In this document: positions 45,624 through 57,000 of the stretch, one piece after another | Position numbering within the stretch: position 1 is the stretch's first letter | Layout: every line of letters starts with the position of its first letter | DNA from: Scalesia atractyloides | Taxonomy: Eukaryota > Streptophyta > Magnoliopsida > Asterales > Asteraceae | Assembly (NCBI GenBank): GCA_947069175.1 | Contig: CAMTDV010000030.1 | Coordinates: forward strand, 99,224,411-99,288,410 | Length of the DNA stretch: 64,000 nucleotides | Direction: 5' to 3' | Notes under the pieces: model-generated | What the model was told of the DNA's origin: nothing | The model's database searches: none | Seen by the model: only the letters and a program-made list of their open reading frames with translations | Position numbers and translations under genes: made by a program

Positions 45624-47137
45624 TGTTAGAATTGTTTGATTGTTGATTAGATTACAGCAGTTGCCAATGAATGAAGATAGGGTTTTGCTCGTAACCTGTA
45701 ATTGTTCCATTGAAAACTCTGAATTGGTTTTGAAAATCACGCATGTTGTTGGTCCAGAGATAAGTGTCAGGGTTTTGTGAAGTCACAAATCCGAGTTTGT
45801 AACATGACACTTGCCTCCGAGTTTATTAAAAACATGAAGTCCGTATTTATCATAAGGACTCCTTGAGTTCGAGTTTTGACAATGAAAACCCTGAATCCGA
45901 GTTTGTTAAGTTGCATGATCCGAGTTTAATATGATTCATTGTATCAGAGTTTATTGTTCTGTATATGGTCCGAGTTTAGTTGGGAGAGGGTGTCCGGGTT
46001 TGCTATGAAATCAAGAGTCCAAGTTTTATCCACCATACATGGGTCCAAGTTTTATCCTCCATACATGGGTCCAAGTTTTATGGATTTTGTTGGGCCCGAG
46101 TTTGTAAGGGGATGCCTTGTCCGAGTTTATTAGGTGGGGGTTTGGTTCGAGTTTGTTAAATGTTGCATGAAAAACACCTAACGTGCCACTGTGTGCTACT
46201 GTATGTATGTTCAGTCTTGTATGATGAAATCTGTAAATGATAATCACAAAAGACCATGTTGTTTGGACACTTAGGGTATTGAAAACCCTACTTGAAAATA
46301 TGTACGTACATGTAACGTAAACTAGGTCGCATGTAACGGACCTAACACTGATTTAACGCATAAGGACACGATATCATTTACCGAGCAAACTGAGGTGAGT
46401 TCACTACTTTTCCACAAGCATGCGTCCCGGTGGGGGCAAACTACTATTCCTTGGGGGAATACTTTTACACATGTTGTAGTTTAATTTCGATGTTAGTTAA
46501 TAAACTCAAACTCTATTATGGAAAGTCCCTACTTACATACCGAACTAGTTGTCTGGAGGGCAACGGGGTATTAGTTGATAGGGCTATTAGGCTTGACAAA
46601 CCTCACACCGTGCCTTGGAGGACGGGCGTGAACTAATGACCTTAAACACGTTGATCAATGATGATAGACATTGATGAGGGCACTAAAAACAGAACAGTCG
46701 ATCGGTACTGAGTTTATTAGTTGTGACATGCCTTTAAACTAAACACCTACTTGTTTTATGATTAAACAAAACTGTGAGCTCACCGGCTTTATCGCTGATA
46801 CACTTGTTTTCTGCATGCTTGCAGGCCGTTAGATATTTGGTTTGGGAGCTTGCAGTCTGAGGAGCTGGAGTGTCATGGGTCGAGATGTTGGATTACGAAC
46901 ATTAAATAACTTATGTTTTTAAGAAAAAAACATTTGATTTCAATCGTTAAATCAGTTACTTTGCTTCCACTGAACATATGATTTGGGAATCGTTTAATTT
47001 AAATTTCACTTTTCATTATTAGTTATGATATGTTGTTTATAATATCTATTGCTATTTCGGTGTGATTAGTGGCTAGATCCTGGTACGTCACACACCTCGC
47101 GGTAAAACTCCGCAAGTGGTAAATTGGGGGTGTGACA
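45624..47137 (+). mobile_element. 5' LTR of a Ty3/gypsy (Tekay-like) retrotransposon
   Basis: Starts TGTTAGAATTG exactly where block B copy 1 departs from copy 2, and ends TTGGGGGTGTGACA just before a primer-binding site. It is 1514 bp. The 5' third is built of many scattered copies of CCGAGTTT (45785-46160), plus a 27-bp tandem unit GGGTCCAAGTTTTATCC (about 46015-46085). No matching 3' LTR is in the window. Confidence 0.8.
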
Positions 47138-47140
47138 GTT

Positions 47141-47152
47141 TGGTATCAGAGC
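47141..47152 (+). other. Primer-binding site, initiator-Met tRNA type
   Basis: TGGTATCAGAGC three bases after the LTR end, the standard minus-strand primer site complementary to the 3' end of initiator methionine tRNA in plant LTR retrotransposons. Confidence 0.9.
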
Positions 47153-47726
47153 CATTGGTTATAGTGAACTAGGTTTTAAAAAGGTTTTCTTAAAACCAGA
47201 CTATAACCGTATCAGTTCGAAAGCGACCATGACATTACGCTTCGTCTTTTGTTATCGCATACATTATCCTTTAGCATATACATATGAGACACACACACAA
47301 CACTATAGTACGATTTCATGCGTTACGTACCTATGCTATGATGGGTCATTATCATGGCATTACTTTTAGATCTTTTGTGATATCTATCGTTTTGACAACA
47401 CTCACTTTGACATTCAAATCTGAGGACCCTCTGTCACAAGTTGGGAGGAATTGGGATAAACATGCAAATCGAATTATCATTATGGGTGCACAAGTAATAA
47501 TAATTGGGTGTGCATGTGAGTCCCAGTAAGACCAATCATGTGTAAAGAGATTCTAACCCATTATTCGATATAATTGGGGATTCAGATATACATAGGAGCC
47601 ATAGCGATGGTGGACTCCTACCTAAACTTGAACAATACTCTATCTCCTCTTGTCTACTTGTGCTGAATATGGAAATAATATGCGTTACATATTTTTCTCA
47701 TGTTGGTACCTTGTGGATGCAGAATC

Positions 47727-47978
47727 ATGAGTGGACGTGGTGGTAACATGACTCAGGCCCAGATTCAGGCTCTAGCTAATGAATGGGTGGCTGCAGCTCT
47801 AGCAGCGCAACAGCCTCCTCAACCTCGTGCTTGTACTAAGGCTTTCATGGATTGCAAGCCTCACTCCTTTAACGGGACGGAAGGAGCAACGGGTCTTCTC
47901 CACTGGATTGAGAAGATCGAATTTGTTTTCGAGATTTGTGAGTGTCCCGCCAACAATCGTGTCAAGTACGAGTCTTAG
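47727..47978 (+). pseudogene. Truncated gag N-terminus, Ty3/gypsy
   Basis: The frame begins MSGRGGNMTQAQIQALANEW and contains FMDCKPHSFNGTEGATGLLH, WIEKIEFVF and the end PANNRVKY, which match the start of chromovirus (Tekay-like) gag. It stops after 83 codons because block A copy 2 starts there (junction about 47968). The rest of gag, the protease, reverse transcriptase, integrase and 3' LTR are absent. It is 590 bp downstream of the primer-binding site, a normal leader length. Confidence 0.82.
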
Positions 47979-49480
47979 ATTTCACTACTATATCCATTCT
48001 TAAAAAAAGAGTTTTTGCAACTGCTAAAGAGGGTACAACAAAACAATCTTACAAGTTTGCACAAGTCCAACAACGTGTTTGCAACTTATAAAGCCTAGAA
48101 AAATTAAATGCTGGAGCTACTCATATGGAAGTATTGCAATGTGATTATGTTTGTTCCTATTTGAAGATTTTGTTGATTTGAATAATAACGAATATGCGCT
48201 TGTTTGTGTGTGTGACGGAGGGGTTGTATATATGTTTGTTCCTATTTTGAAGACTTTGTTGGTTTGAAGAATTATGAAGAAGGTGGTTGTTTATTAAACT
48301 GCCTTTTCATATTTGTGAAATAACAAAATTACCAAAGAAATGAAAGAAAATTTGAAGGGCAATTTTGTCACTCCAAGTGTCTTTAACGGTAATATATTTG
48401 TTTTTGTGTACTCATCTTCAGTTAAACAAAATTTACTTTTTTGATATATTTTTAAATATAATAATGAAAACAATAATCCAAAATATTAATACAAAATCAG
48501 GCATATAATTATAAAAAGAATGTATGCTAGACCCGTATTCGCGAATAATTCACACCTTTAGAAAAATATGTGTAATGATGAAAACAATAATCCAAAACGT
48601 TAATACCAAATCAGGTATACATTAATGTACGAATTATTCGATTTCTCAATAAACTAAGTTTTAATGTTAATTTATAAAGTGTCTTTCTATCTATTTTAAA
48701 AAGTGATGCACCCGGAAGCGTATTAACAAGCAAACCGTTTTATTCAAATGATTTGAATCAATGGATGCGACCATAAAAACATAAAGCTTCAGTGTTTAAA
48801 TGAAAATGATCAACTAAACAAACAACCATCAAAACCTAAGTACTAGCTAAAGAAATAATCTAAGAAACTAAATTGACACAACATAATAGTAAACATTTTA
48901 AGAAAAATAAAAGATAAAGAAAATCATATAAAGCTTCTTCTAGCTAGTTTCTCATCCCTAATCTTCAATCCGTAGCCATCTAGCCAAGATTACTTCCCAC
49001 TGAGCCAAACACGTCCCCAGTGAGCCAAACCATGCATGCCATCAAATCAATACCCAGATTAAATGGCCCGTTAAATGACAAGGCCACAATTAACCCCATG
49101 TATCTCGATCAACATCATACCTTCTAGGTGGGAAAAAGAATCTACCTCACGTTTTGCGCATTTCCCGAGATCCAGCCCATGAATTCTTGTCCACCCTTTC
49201 CAAGCCCAATAGTATCCAAACCTAATTGCCCGAACTCCACAACCCAAGAAATAAAGCCCGCAGCTTGAACTCCAACATCTGGACATACCCCTACGGATTT
49301 AAGTACTAATGCATACAACCCAAACTTAGCGTTGATCTTAAGAAGATCATTGGCAAAGGCAAAGTCTTTAAACACCTGAGTTTGGGCGGTGCTCCATTAG
49401 CAAAGGGAAAGGCTTGAAACACTATTTGTTATGGAGGGGGTTTTAGGTTCAAGTCCCACAGACGACATGAAATAAAATAA
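47968..49480. repeat. Duplicated block A, copy 2
   Basis: Begins inside the broken gag at GAGTCTTAGATTTCACTAC and follows copies 1 and 3 through GTTTTTGCAACTGCTAA, TTAAATGCTGGAGCTAC and GACGGAGGGGTTGTATATAT. It also contains a part (about 48350-48650) that copy 1 lacks and copy 3 has. It ends with a B-box-like GGTTCAAGTCCC (about 49450). No ASHR3 exons lie to its left, where the LTR and gag stand instead. Confidence 0.78.
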
Positions 49481-49876
49481 ATTTGTCGTTAAAAAAGTAA
49501 AACGGGCCCACCATAACTAACCCCTCCACTCCACCCCACCCCTATCCCTTCCTTCCGTCTGCTGAGAAACCCACCCCAACCTTCACCGTGCACCTTCGAG
49601 CACCTCAACTCCCACTTTCACCGTGCACCACCATAACATGCAACACACACACACATGAAATATGGGGTCCTTGGTAAGTCTCAATTACAAGAACCCCATC
49701 CAAACCTCCAAACCTGCAAATCGCCGAAAATAAGGGGTCGCCGGAAAATCGAGGAGACCAAATGGTAGTCCAAGAACGTGGCTAAGCTTGTTTCTAATTG
49801 GCAGACGGTTATTCATAACATTGATGATGATTTGTTTAGAAGAATTTGGTTTCAACCGGTCACGGTGAATAACAAA
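49481..49876. other. Spacer, no gene identified
   Basis: CCA-rich then ordinary sequence. A plus-strand frame from 49778 has no recognised domain. Confidence 0.35.
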
Positions 49877-49988
49877 AAAATGGCTGGGCTATATTTATTG
49901 CTCAATATTTGGGTGATTCAAACAAATTGGTTAGCACAAGCGTGGCTTCACGAAGGGGTTTTTTTATAAAAAATTTTAAAAATTCAGC

Positions 49989-50073
<85 letters not shown>

Positions 50074-51022
50074 CTAAAAACTGAATTTTTAAAGTTTTTA
50101 TAAAAAAATCAACTCGGCGTTTTTTTTTGTTACAAAATGTTCATTAACATGTAACTTACATTCCATAATTTTTTACATAAAGTTTTCTTGAGTTTTCTTA
50201 AATCAAGTGGGTTTTCTTTCTGTCCCTCCCATATATATATAGCGGATGGTCAAAAGGCTAAAGATTTTTGGATGAAGGTTCGTGTGAAGTTTCACGAAGT
50301 TATGGAACGAGAAGAGGCAACAGAAAAACCGTTTTCTAATCTTATGTCGGCCTGCCCCTACACGGTCCGGCCTACACCAAGCCATCGCCAATCTGCGACC
50401 ACTGCGCCATTGCCACACTTGCAATCATCCCCCGTCACTGATGATTCAACCATCGACAATCGTAACCGCGCTTGGTTTTTGTTTTGGATTAGTACCTTTT
50501 CTATTAAATGGATAAGACTTGAAACATCAATATGCTTAAGTACAGCTTGTTTCTGGAATTGTTTTAGTTCTAAGATCTTGTGATTTTATTTGATAATATG
50601 TTTGGTGTTTTTTCATGGTTCTATTATACTAGATGGAGTTCCTTTGGAATATAATTTAAAAATGGAAACTCGTACAACAACAACCCAACAAATACCAAAG
50701 TGATACAACTCTTATTACCTTTTTCTTTAAGTTAAATAAATTTGTTTATGTAATCAGTTTCTGAAAATGAAACTTGTAACTCAACCATCCATCAAATCAA
50801 TATGGAAATCTTGATTTTTTTAAGAAGAATGTTTCGTTTCTAGTTAACGCTGTTAACGATCAATCAAATACGGCGGTCATTTTTATCGTAAATCTTCTAT
50901 AAATTTAAAATTTCAGCCGTTAATTAAAATTCTAAATTATACAAAACAGTCTAATTGAAGTTACAAAATGAAACACCAAATATCCGAGCCTATAAATAAA
51001 AGCTTATTGTAAAGTTTAGGAC
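49877..51022. repeat. Duplicated block B, copy 2
   Basis: Second copy of the 44497-45623 block, with a longer (TA)n/(GT)n microsatellite at 49992-50072. At 51022 it continues into sequence (TAACATAAACG) that copy 1 lacks because of the LTR insertion there. Confidence 0.88.
50188..50583 (+). CDS. Unknown 131-residue frame in block B, copy 2
   Basis: Same frame as at 44777-45172, with Met for Lys in KDFWMKVRVKF and Arg for Cys near the end. No known domain can be assigned with confidence. It may be part of an exon of a degraded PIF ORF1-type gene. Confidence 0.35.
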   Translation: MSFLKSSGFSFCPSHIYIADGQKAKDFWMKVRVKFHEVMEREEATEKPFSNLMSACPYTVRPTPSHRQSATTAPLPHLQSSPVTDDSTIDNRNRAWFLFWISTFSIKWIRLETSICLSTACFWNCFSSKIL

Positions 51023-51657
51023 AACTTTTGATATTAACATAAACGTTCTGTTCTCCTTTTGAGGTTTTATATAATCGTTTGCTAGTACATATCTAGCATT
51101 TTTATAACTTCCATTCCGTGTCAAATTTCCTTTCAAGTGTTTGTTTTTCACTATTCTTGTATTTTATTTATTACAAGTCCCTTATCATCTTCCCTGGGAT
51201 GAAGCTTATCTTCTCCAACATTTCCATCAAGCTACATGATTTGGTCATTCGAGTGATTGGTAATTACGTGTCATAGGGAGAAGATATCCTAAGTATGTAT
51301 TATGTCGTTTTGAGGTTGGACCCTTTTCTTCACTCTTTTTTTTTTTGCATTCCCACCGATACACAATGGAATCAATTATTTGAGTTCCCCCCATGCACGT
51401 ATTACATGAAGCAAAGTTGGTGTATGTTATTGTAAAACCAAAATAATTCAACATTGATATCACTAATAAAAAGTTAAAAACCAAACTCCATAGATATATT
51501 CATTCTCCTGTTTTCTGGTCTTGTTTGACTTTGATGGTGTAAAAAACTATTATACAACAAGAATAACCTTTAAAAAAAACCTTAGTTAGATGTGAAGACA
51601 TTGTCAACATAAATGGCCCTTTTTGTTAAGTTAGTAGCTGCTCCTGCAACATAATCA
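51023..51657. other. Downstream flank of ASHR3 copy 3
   Basis: No gene seen. Positions 51590-51650 resemble the spacer and 3' flank next to copy 2 (for example GATGTGAAGACATTGTCAACA). Confidence 0.45.
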
Positions 51658-54600
51658 CCCACCTACGCTGGTTTTACTGCCAAGATAGCCACGACAATTT
51701 GAAGCACCACAGTGGCACTTTACTCTTTCACGGTCATACATCTCGTATCTACAATGCCAAAATCAAATATATAATTTATTATATTTTAGTTTGTTATAGT
51801 GGATGGATAAGAGGGTTTAAATGATTACCCGTCCCCGTAATCAAGAGTTAACTCTTCTCCAGGTTCGATTGCTCTAAGAGCAAAGATACCAAGACGAGTC
51901 TCCCCATTTACCTCCCTGCAAAAGTGTCAAAAAAATGATACAGTTGTCACCTCATAATGCAATGTATTTAATTTAAGAATGAAAGATATAGAAGTGAGTA
52001 TGAAGTTCATATCTAACCATCTTTCCATTGTACAATTTGGATCACAAATGTGATTTATCAAACGTGATTCATTCCCCTTCAGATGTGCATCAATGTTAAA
52101 GTTTGATCCGACTTGAACCACGTAGAACTTAGTTATACCTTGTTCTTTCATGTCCCCAAACCTCATCTCTGGTAAAGCATTATCAATAACTGAAAAGGTA
52201 AAACAAACAACGTTTTAATAGAATTCGAAAAATGAACTACCATAAACACTTAATTACAAACTTTAAACTTAAAAACCGCCATGTGTTTTGAAGAAACCGT
52301 GAAGATTGTTAAATTTTACAAGATGACAAATCAAAGAATTATATACGTGTACCTTCTCCAACATACTCAATGATGTAATCATCTTTATTGATGAATTCAA
52401 TGGCTTCTACACCCCAACCACAATGTTGAGTCTACATATATCAGCCATATAAGTGATTATAGAACAAGTATACTCACAAATATTTTTTGACAAACTTATT
52501 ACAAAACAAAAGATTGAAGTTATTATTAGGTTAAAACTTACCATAATAACTTTAACTTTTTTCTGTTCTTGGAAATTTTCTGAACACTTGCAGGCACTTG
52601 TGCAGTTAACAGACGTAGATCTACAAAAAAACATAAGAGATATTATATCTATAGGGCTAGGTGATCCATAATCAATACCATGATAGCTGTCGAATTACCT
52701 GCATGTACAAGCTTCGTCGCATACGTTTGGATCACTACAAGTGCAATCTCCAATGCTGATATCAACATTGCAACTCTTCTTTTTTATCCGGTATATATCT
52801 TGTTTAAGTTGAGGAGACTATGGCATGGTGAGCCAGAATGATGTGGAATATATTATAAGTTTTGATTTGTATAAGCAATCTTTTAGAAATGTACCTTTAC
52901 ATGATATATAGTTGTGTAAATAAGAAAACTTATGAGTTCTTAAGATGAAAAAAGGATACTACGCATAATATGCACGTAAGAAGGAGCCTCCAAGTTATCT
53001 GCCATGGTTCCTTTCCAAGTTAGATCAATCTTGAATTCCTCTTCCATGTTTGGTGTTGGTAGAAGACGAAACGATTCCTATTATTAGAAGTCAAAAGATT
53101 TAGTTGAGGCCCTCTAGTTACAAGAAATGATACATAGTTGATTCAAGAGTTAGTATGGTTTCCTTGTAGGATGTCCCAAAGCATGCTTTGGGGTCGTCGG
53201 TGTTTAGGTAGTACGGAGATTATGCCCGTTTAAACATATAACATTCTTTTTTATATATATTTTACCAGCCGAAAGCTCATTTACCTAAAAAGAGTTAGTA
53301 GACTATTATATATATTTGGTGATACCTGCCGAAATTAGAATTCCATATAAAAATGACGTTTTTTATATTAATTTTCATTGAGAATTCTCTCTCTTCATAT
53401 TTTAATATTCAATGCTTCCCTCTGCGTTAACAAGTTCGACGCAATTGTTCATGATAAATGAACTTACTCATATATAGAAGTTGCATAAATCGATTAGAGA
53501 GATGATCATTTACAATATGAAAACCATTTATAGTGAGTATTGAATTGAAAAGCTCTTCATGCAGATCAGAGTGATTTGCCAAAAAAAAAGATTAGATTAA
53601 CCTCTATGGTACTTCTAAGATCTGAAGGCTGCACAAAAGAAAGTGGCTCCTTCGCCATGGTGTCCCTCCACTTTGGATCAATCTCGAATTCCTTTTCAAC
53701 GTATGAGAGCGGCATACAACCAAAAACTTCCTGTATATGATTAAAATTAAAAGAGTTGGTGATTCACCACGTTATGGTCATTGATAGTACTAAATTTCAT
53801 GATACAAATATTTTCTGATAATCGTGATTCATAAGTAAGAGTTTAAACAATACTGCTAGTAGTGTCACCTCTATGCTTCTTTTTGGAACCGCACTCTGCA
53901 CATGCAACAAGCGAAATCAGTACCGTCCTCAACTTAATTAGTTAAAAATGAATATCAACTAAGTAAGAAACCTAAATATGGATTGCTCAAGTGCATAACA
54001 ACATAAATTATTCAATGTACAGCCTGGTTAATATTATGTAACACACTCTAACTTGGGCTGTTTTAAAAAGATGCCAAAAGTTTACCGGTTTATCCCAAAA
54101 TTTGAAACATAGACCCCCCCCCCCCCTTTTGTTGATTTGAAATTCTTTTTGGTGTAAAAGGCATAAATCATTGAGTGTCTTAATTTACGTGTATATTTAT
54201 GCCATCGACTTTACGATTTATCTAACAGTTTGTAAATTCGAAAATTTGGCAATACCTGCCGAATTTAGAGTGACGTTTACTATATTAATTTTCTCATATA
54301 TTGAAATTTGATGCTTCCCTCTGCGTCATGATGAATGAACTTACTCATTTATTGAAGTTGCATAAATCGATTAGAGATATGACCATTTACAATATGAAAC
54401 ACATTTATAGTGAGTATTGAATTGACAAGCTCTTCATGCCGATCATAGTGATTTACGAAAAATATAGATCAGATTCACCTCTATGGTACTGATAGGTTCT
54501 GATGGCTGCACATAGGAAGGTGGCTCCTTCGCCATGGTGTCCCTCCACTTTGGATCAATCTTGAATTCCTTTTCCACATATGAGAGCGGTATACGACCAA

Positions 54601-55522
54601 AAACTTTCTATATATGATTAAAATACAAGAGATTCGGTGATTCGCCATGTTATAAAATTTTTTTTGATAATTGTGATTCATAAGTAAGAGTTTAAACAAT
54701 ACTGCTCGTAGTCTCACCTCTATGCTTCTTGTTGGAACCGCGCTCTGTACATGCAACAAGCAAAATCAGTATTGTCCTAAACTTTATCAGTTGAAAATGA
54801 ATATCAACTAAGTAAGAAACCTAAATATGGATTCAAGCATGTTGATTGCTCAACTGCATAACAACATAAATTACTCTATGTACAGCCTGGTTAATATTAT
54901 GTAATACACTCTAATTTGGGCTGTTTTAAAAAGATGCAGAAAGTTTACCAATTTATCACAAAAATATTGAAATATAGTCTCTAAAATCCACTAAAACAAT
55001 CCACATGAATATTATAAATAACCATGTTGAAGATGGAAGAGATGGACCTTGAGCGGTGGCGAATCAGTAGAATGCCTCCAACAAATTATTTCTCCGGGTC
55101 TCTCCTTGGAATGGATCACATACTCAGGAAATGGTGCACATTTCTCATGTGATGCTAAATCACATCTTGAACACCGCCAAAGAATGTCTTCTTTTTGCAG
55201 TGAAAGCATTCCTGTTGAACATACAAATGTTGTTATTCACTACATATAATATCCATCACCCCTACAAATGTTGAACATAAGTGATGTTATATGTTATATA
55301 ATGGCTGCTAGAATAATATATACATATATGTTATACAAGAAACATATCCATCAGTTAAAAGGAAAGGAGAAACTATACATGTTGAGGACACTTGGTATCT
55401 TTGGACATGCCAAAACGATCACTTGCACATCTTGAGTGATAAGAGACATTACAGTTCTTTATAGAGCAAGACCACACCTCCTCTTCAGGGTAAATCACGC
55501 TCTTACATACACGGCACACCGT
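51658..55522 (-). pseudogene. ASHR3-type SET-domain gene, copy 3 (PHD present, damaged)
   Basis: Exons on the minus strand: 55522-55379 (PHD, CRVCKSVIYPEEEVWSC), 55211-55048 (WRCSRCDLASHEKCAPFPEY), 54744-54718, 54607-54479, 53895-53869, 53730-53602, 53077-52963, 52798-52699 (KKKSCNVDISIGDC), 52620-52542 (AWS), 52431-52353, 52189-52018, 51915-51829, 51748-51658 (post-SET CHCGASNCRGYLG). Splice sites are nearly all canonical. ASHR3 proteins methylate histone H3 lysines in the nucleus. Damage: a 1-nt frameshift near 55190 after ECFHCKKK; an in-frame 15-nt loss in AWS that removes a zinc Cys (SENFQEQ instead of SENCTNRQFQEQ); NHSC changed to NHIC; and the catalytic-region Tyr altered (ELTLDY). 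The linker exon (FKIDPKWRDTMAKEPPSYVQ) and its 27-nt partner are present in extra copies. No convincing first exon was found. Confidence 0.85.
54113..54127. repeat. C homopolymer in an ASHR3 intron
   Basis: About 14-15 consecutive C, in the intron-like gap between the two duplicated linker-exon units of copy 3. Such tracts are prone to sequencing error. Confidence 0.8.
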
Positions 55523-55579
55523 CTGCAATTACACTATCATTCAAACATTGCATAACAAACAAACAAAGGTACTTACTAA

Positions 55580-55604
55580 TATATATATATATATATATAT
55601 ATAT
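55580..55604. repeat. (TA)n microsatellite
   Basis: About 12 TA repeats between the PHD exon of ASHR3 copy 3 and the TRIM element. Confidence 0.9.
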
Positions 55605-56079
55605 CAAACAACTTTTAAGGTAGGGGCCATGACCCAAGCGCTAACTTTCAAACTGTTGGGTTATTCGGTTTGTTTACGGGTCACGGGTTGGCACGTGTCA
55701 CGGTTCAAATGGCTCAGTAGCTAACGGAAATTAGAAGTTGGTTAAATTAATTAGTTGCATGAAATAAGTTAAAACTCCAATGGTTTACGTGGGATTTGGA
55801 ACTTGCATGGAGGAGAATATCATGTGGAATATTCTGATTAATATAACTTGGTCAATGTTGACCGGTTTTGTTGGAACAGATCGTGTGAGTTGAGAATTAT
55901 CTAGCATGTGTTTTGTATTGTTTGTTTATTATAAATAGGGAGTAGTTGCACTAGTTTGTTTGTACCCCTTTCTTTGAATATCGAATACATGAGTAAGTTT
56001 TCATTCCTTTTCTTCATACATATTTCACAAACAATTTGTGAGTGAGTGTTGTGTGATTAGTGGGGTCTGAACCAACATT

Positions 56080-56091
56080 TGGTATCAGAGC
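56080..56091 (+). other. TRIM primer-binding site
   Basis: TGGTATCAGAGC two bases after the left LTR, complementary to initiator-Met tRNA. Confidence 0.9.
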
Positions 56092-56775
56092 CTAGGGCTC
56101 GAGAAGGCGGGTTTGAAGATCGGAGAAAGTCTCCGCCGCCGGCGGGTGTGTCGGTCGGTGGAGGGCAGGCGTAAGAAGGGTTCAAAATCGTTATACAGCA
56201 GAAGACAGAGACCGGGAGGAGGTTCGTGTCAGTCGTTGTCGTGCGGAGAGTACCGGTTAGGATGACGGGGTGACGGGTGAACACCGGTGTGTCGTGTGGC
56301 TGTTAGTTGTCATCAAAGTGGAAGAAAAGGACTATAGCGATCAGAGGTTACCGGTGTGCAATGATTGGAGGTGACAGATCAGCAGTGATCGGAGAGAACT
56401 AGGTGATCGCAGGTTAGCGGTTTCGAGGGTTTATGTTCTAGGGGATCAAAAGGGTAGCGGAGACGACTCGTGATTCAGGCCAAATCAGCGGGCTTGTTAA
56501 CCCAGTTTTGTTGATCGAAGAACGAAGAAAAGATCATGTTTTTATTTGTCGGATACTCTTTTCTCGCCTAGGAAAAGAACCGCAAGGAGGCGTCGAATTC
56601 TTATAGCAGAAAAACCAACGGGTGTAGCGCGGTAGAAACGAAACAGCAGGGTGGCTGAGATATTCGTTAGCGACTCGAAGACGGTGCAGCGGGTGGCTGG
56701 TGTCTAGTTGGTGGTTGATACGCAGGGTTGCTTATCAAGGAAGAGTTTGATAGAATAGTGAAATCACGATGAGAG

Positions 56776-56991
56776 ATGGCCTTGGACGTGACCGCGGAGA
56801 GGTCAGTGGTCCGGGATAGGTCGAGTTATGTGAAGACTTTGGACGTGGCCAAGGTGGAGGCCGAGGTGTCCGGTATAGGTCGAGTTGAGGACGGCTTTGG
56901 ACGTGAAGGTCGGGTGTCTAGAAAAAGTCGAGATGGTTCGATAGGAGACGGTGATTCGGATGTCATGAACGGGTGTGAACAAACCGATTAA
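56776..56991 (+). CDS. Uncharacterised 71-codon frame inside the TRIM
   Basis: The frame from MALDVTAERSVVRDRSS to the TAA just before the purine tract is Asp/Gly/Val/Arg-rich. It contains a roughly 60-nt internal repeat (GTCCGGGATAGGTCGAG and GTCCGGTATAGGTCGAG). It has no gag signature and may be a chance frame or the vestige of a parent element's coding end. Confidence 0.25.
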   Translation: MALDVTAERSVVRDRSSYVKTLDVAKVEAEVSGIGRVEDGFGREGRVSRKSRDGSIGDGDSDVMNGCEQTD

Positions 56992-57000
56992 GGGGGTGAT
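56989..57000 (+). other. TRIM polypurine tract
   Basis: TAAGGGGGTGAT directly before the right LTR, in the position used for plus-strand priming. Confidence 0.8.

Noticed and set aside
45785..46160. CRISPR-like repeat array
   Set aside because: Repeats are short (8-10 bp), irregularly spaced and within a plant LTR; no spacers of constant length.
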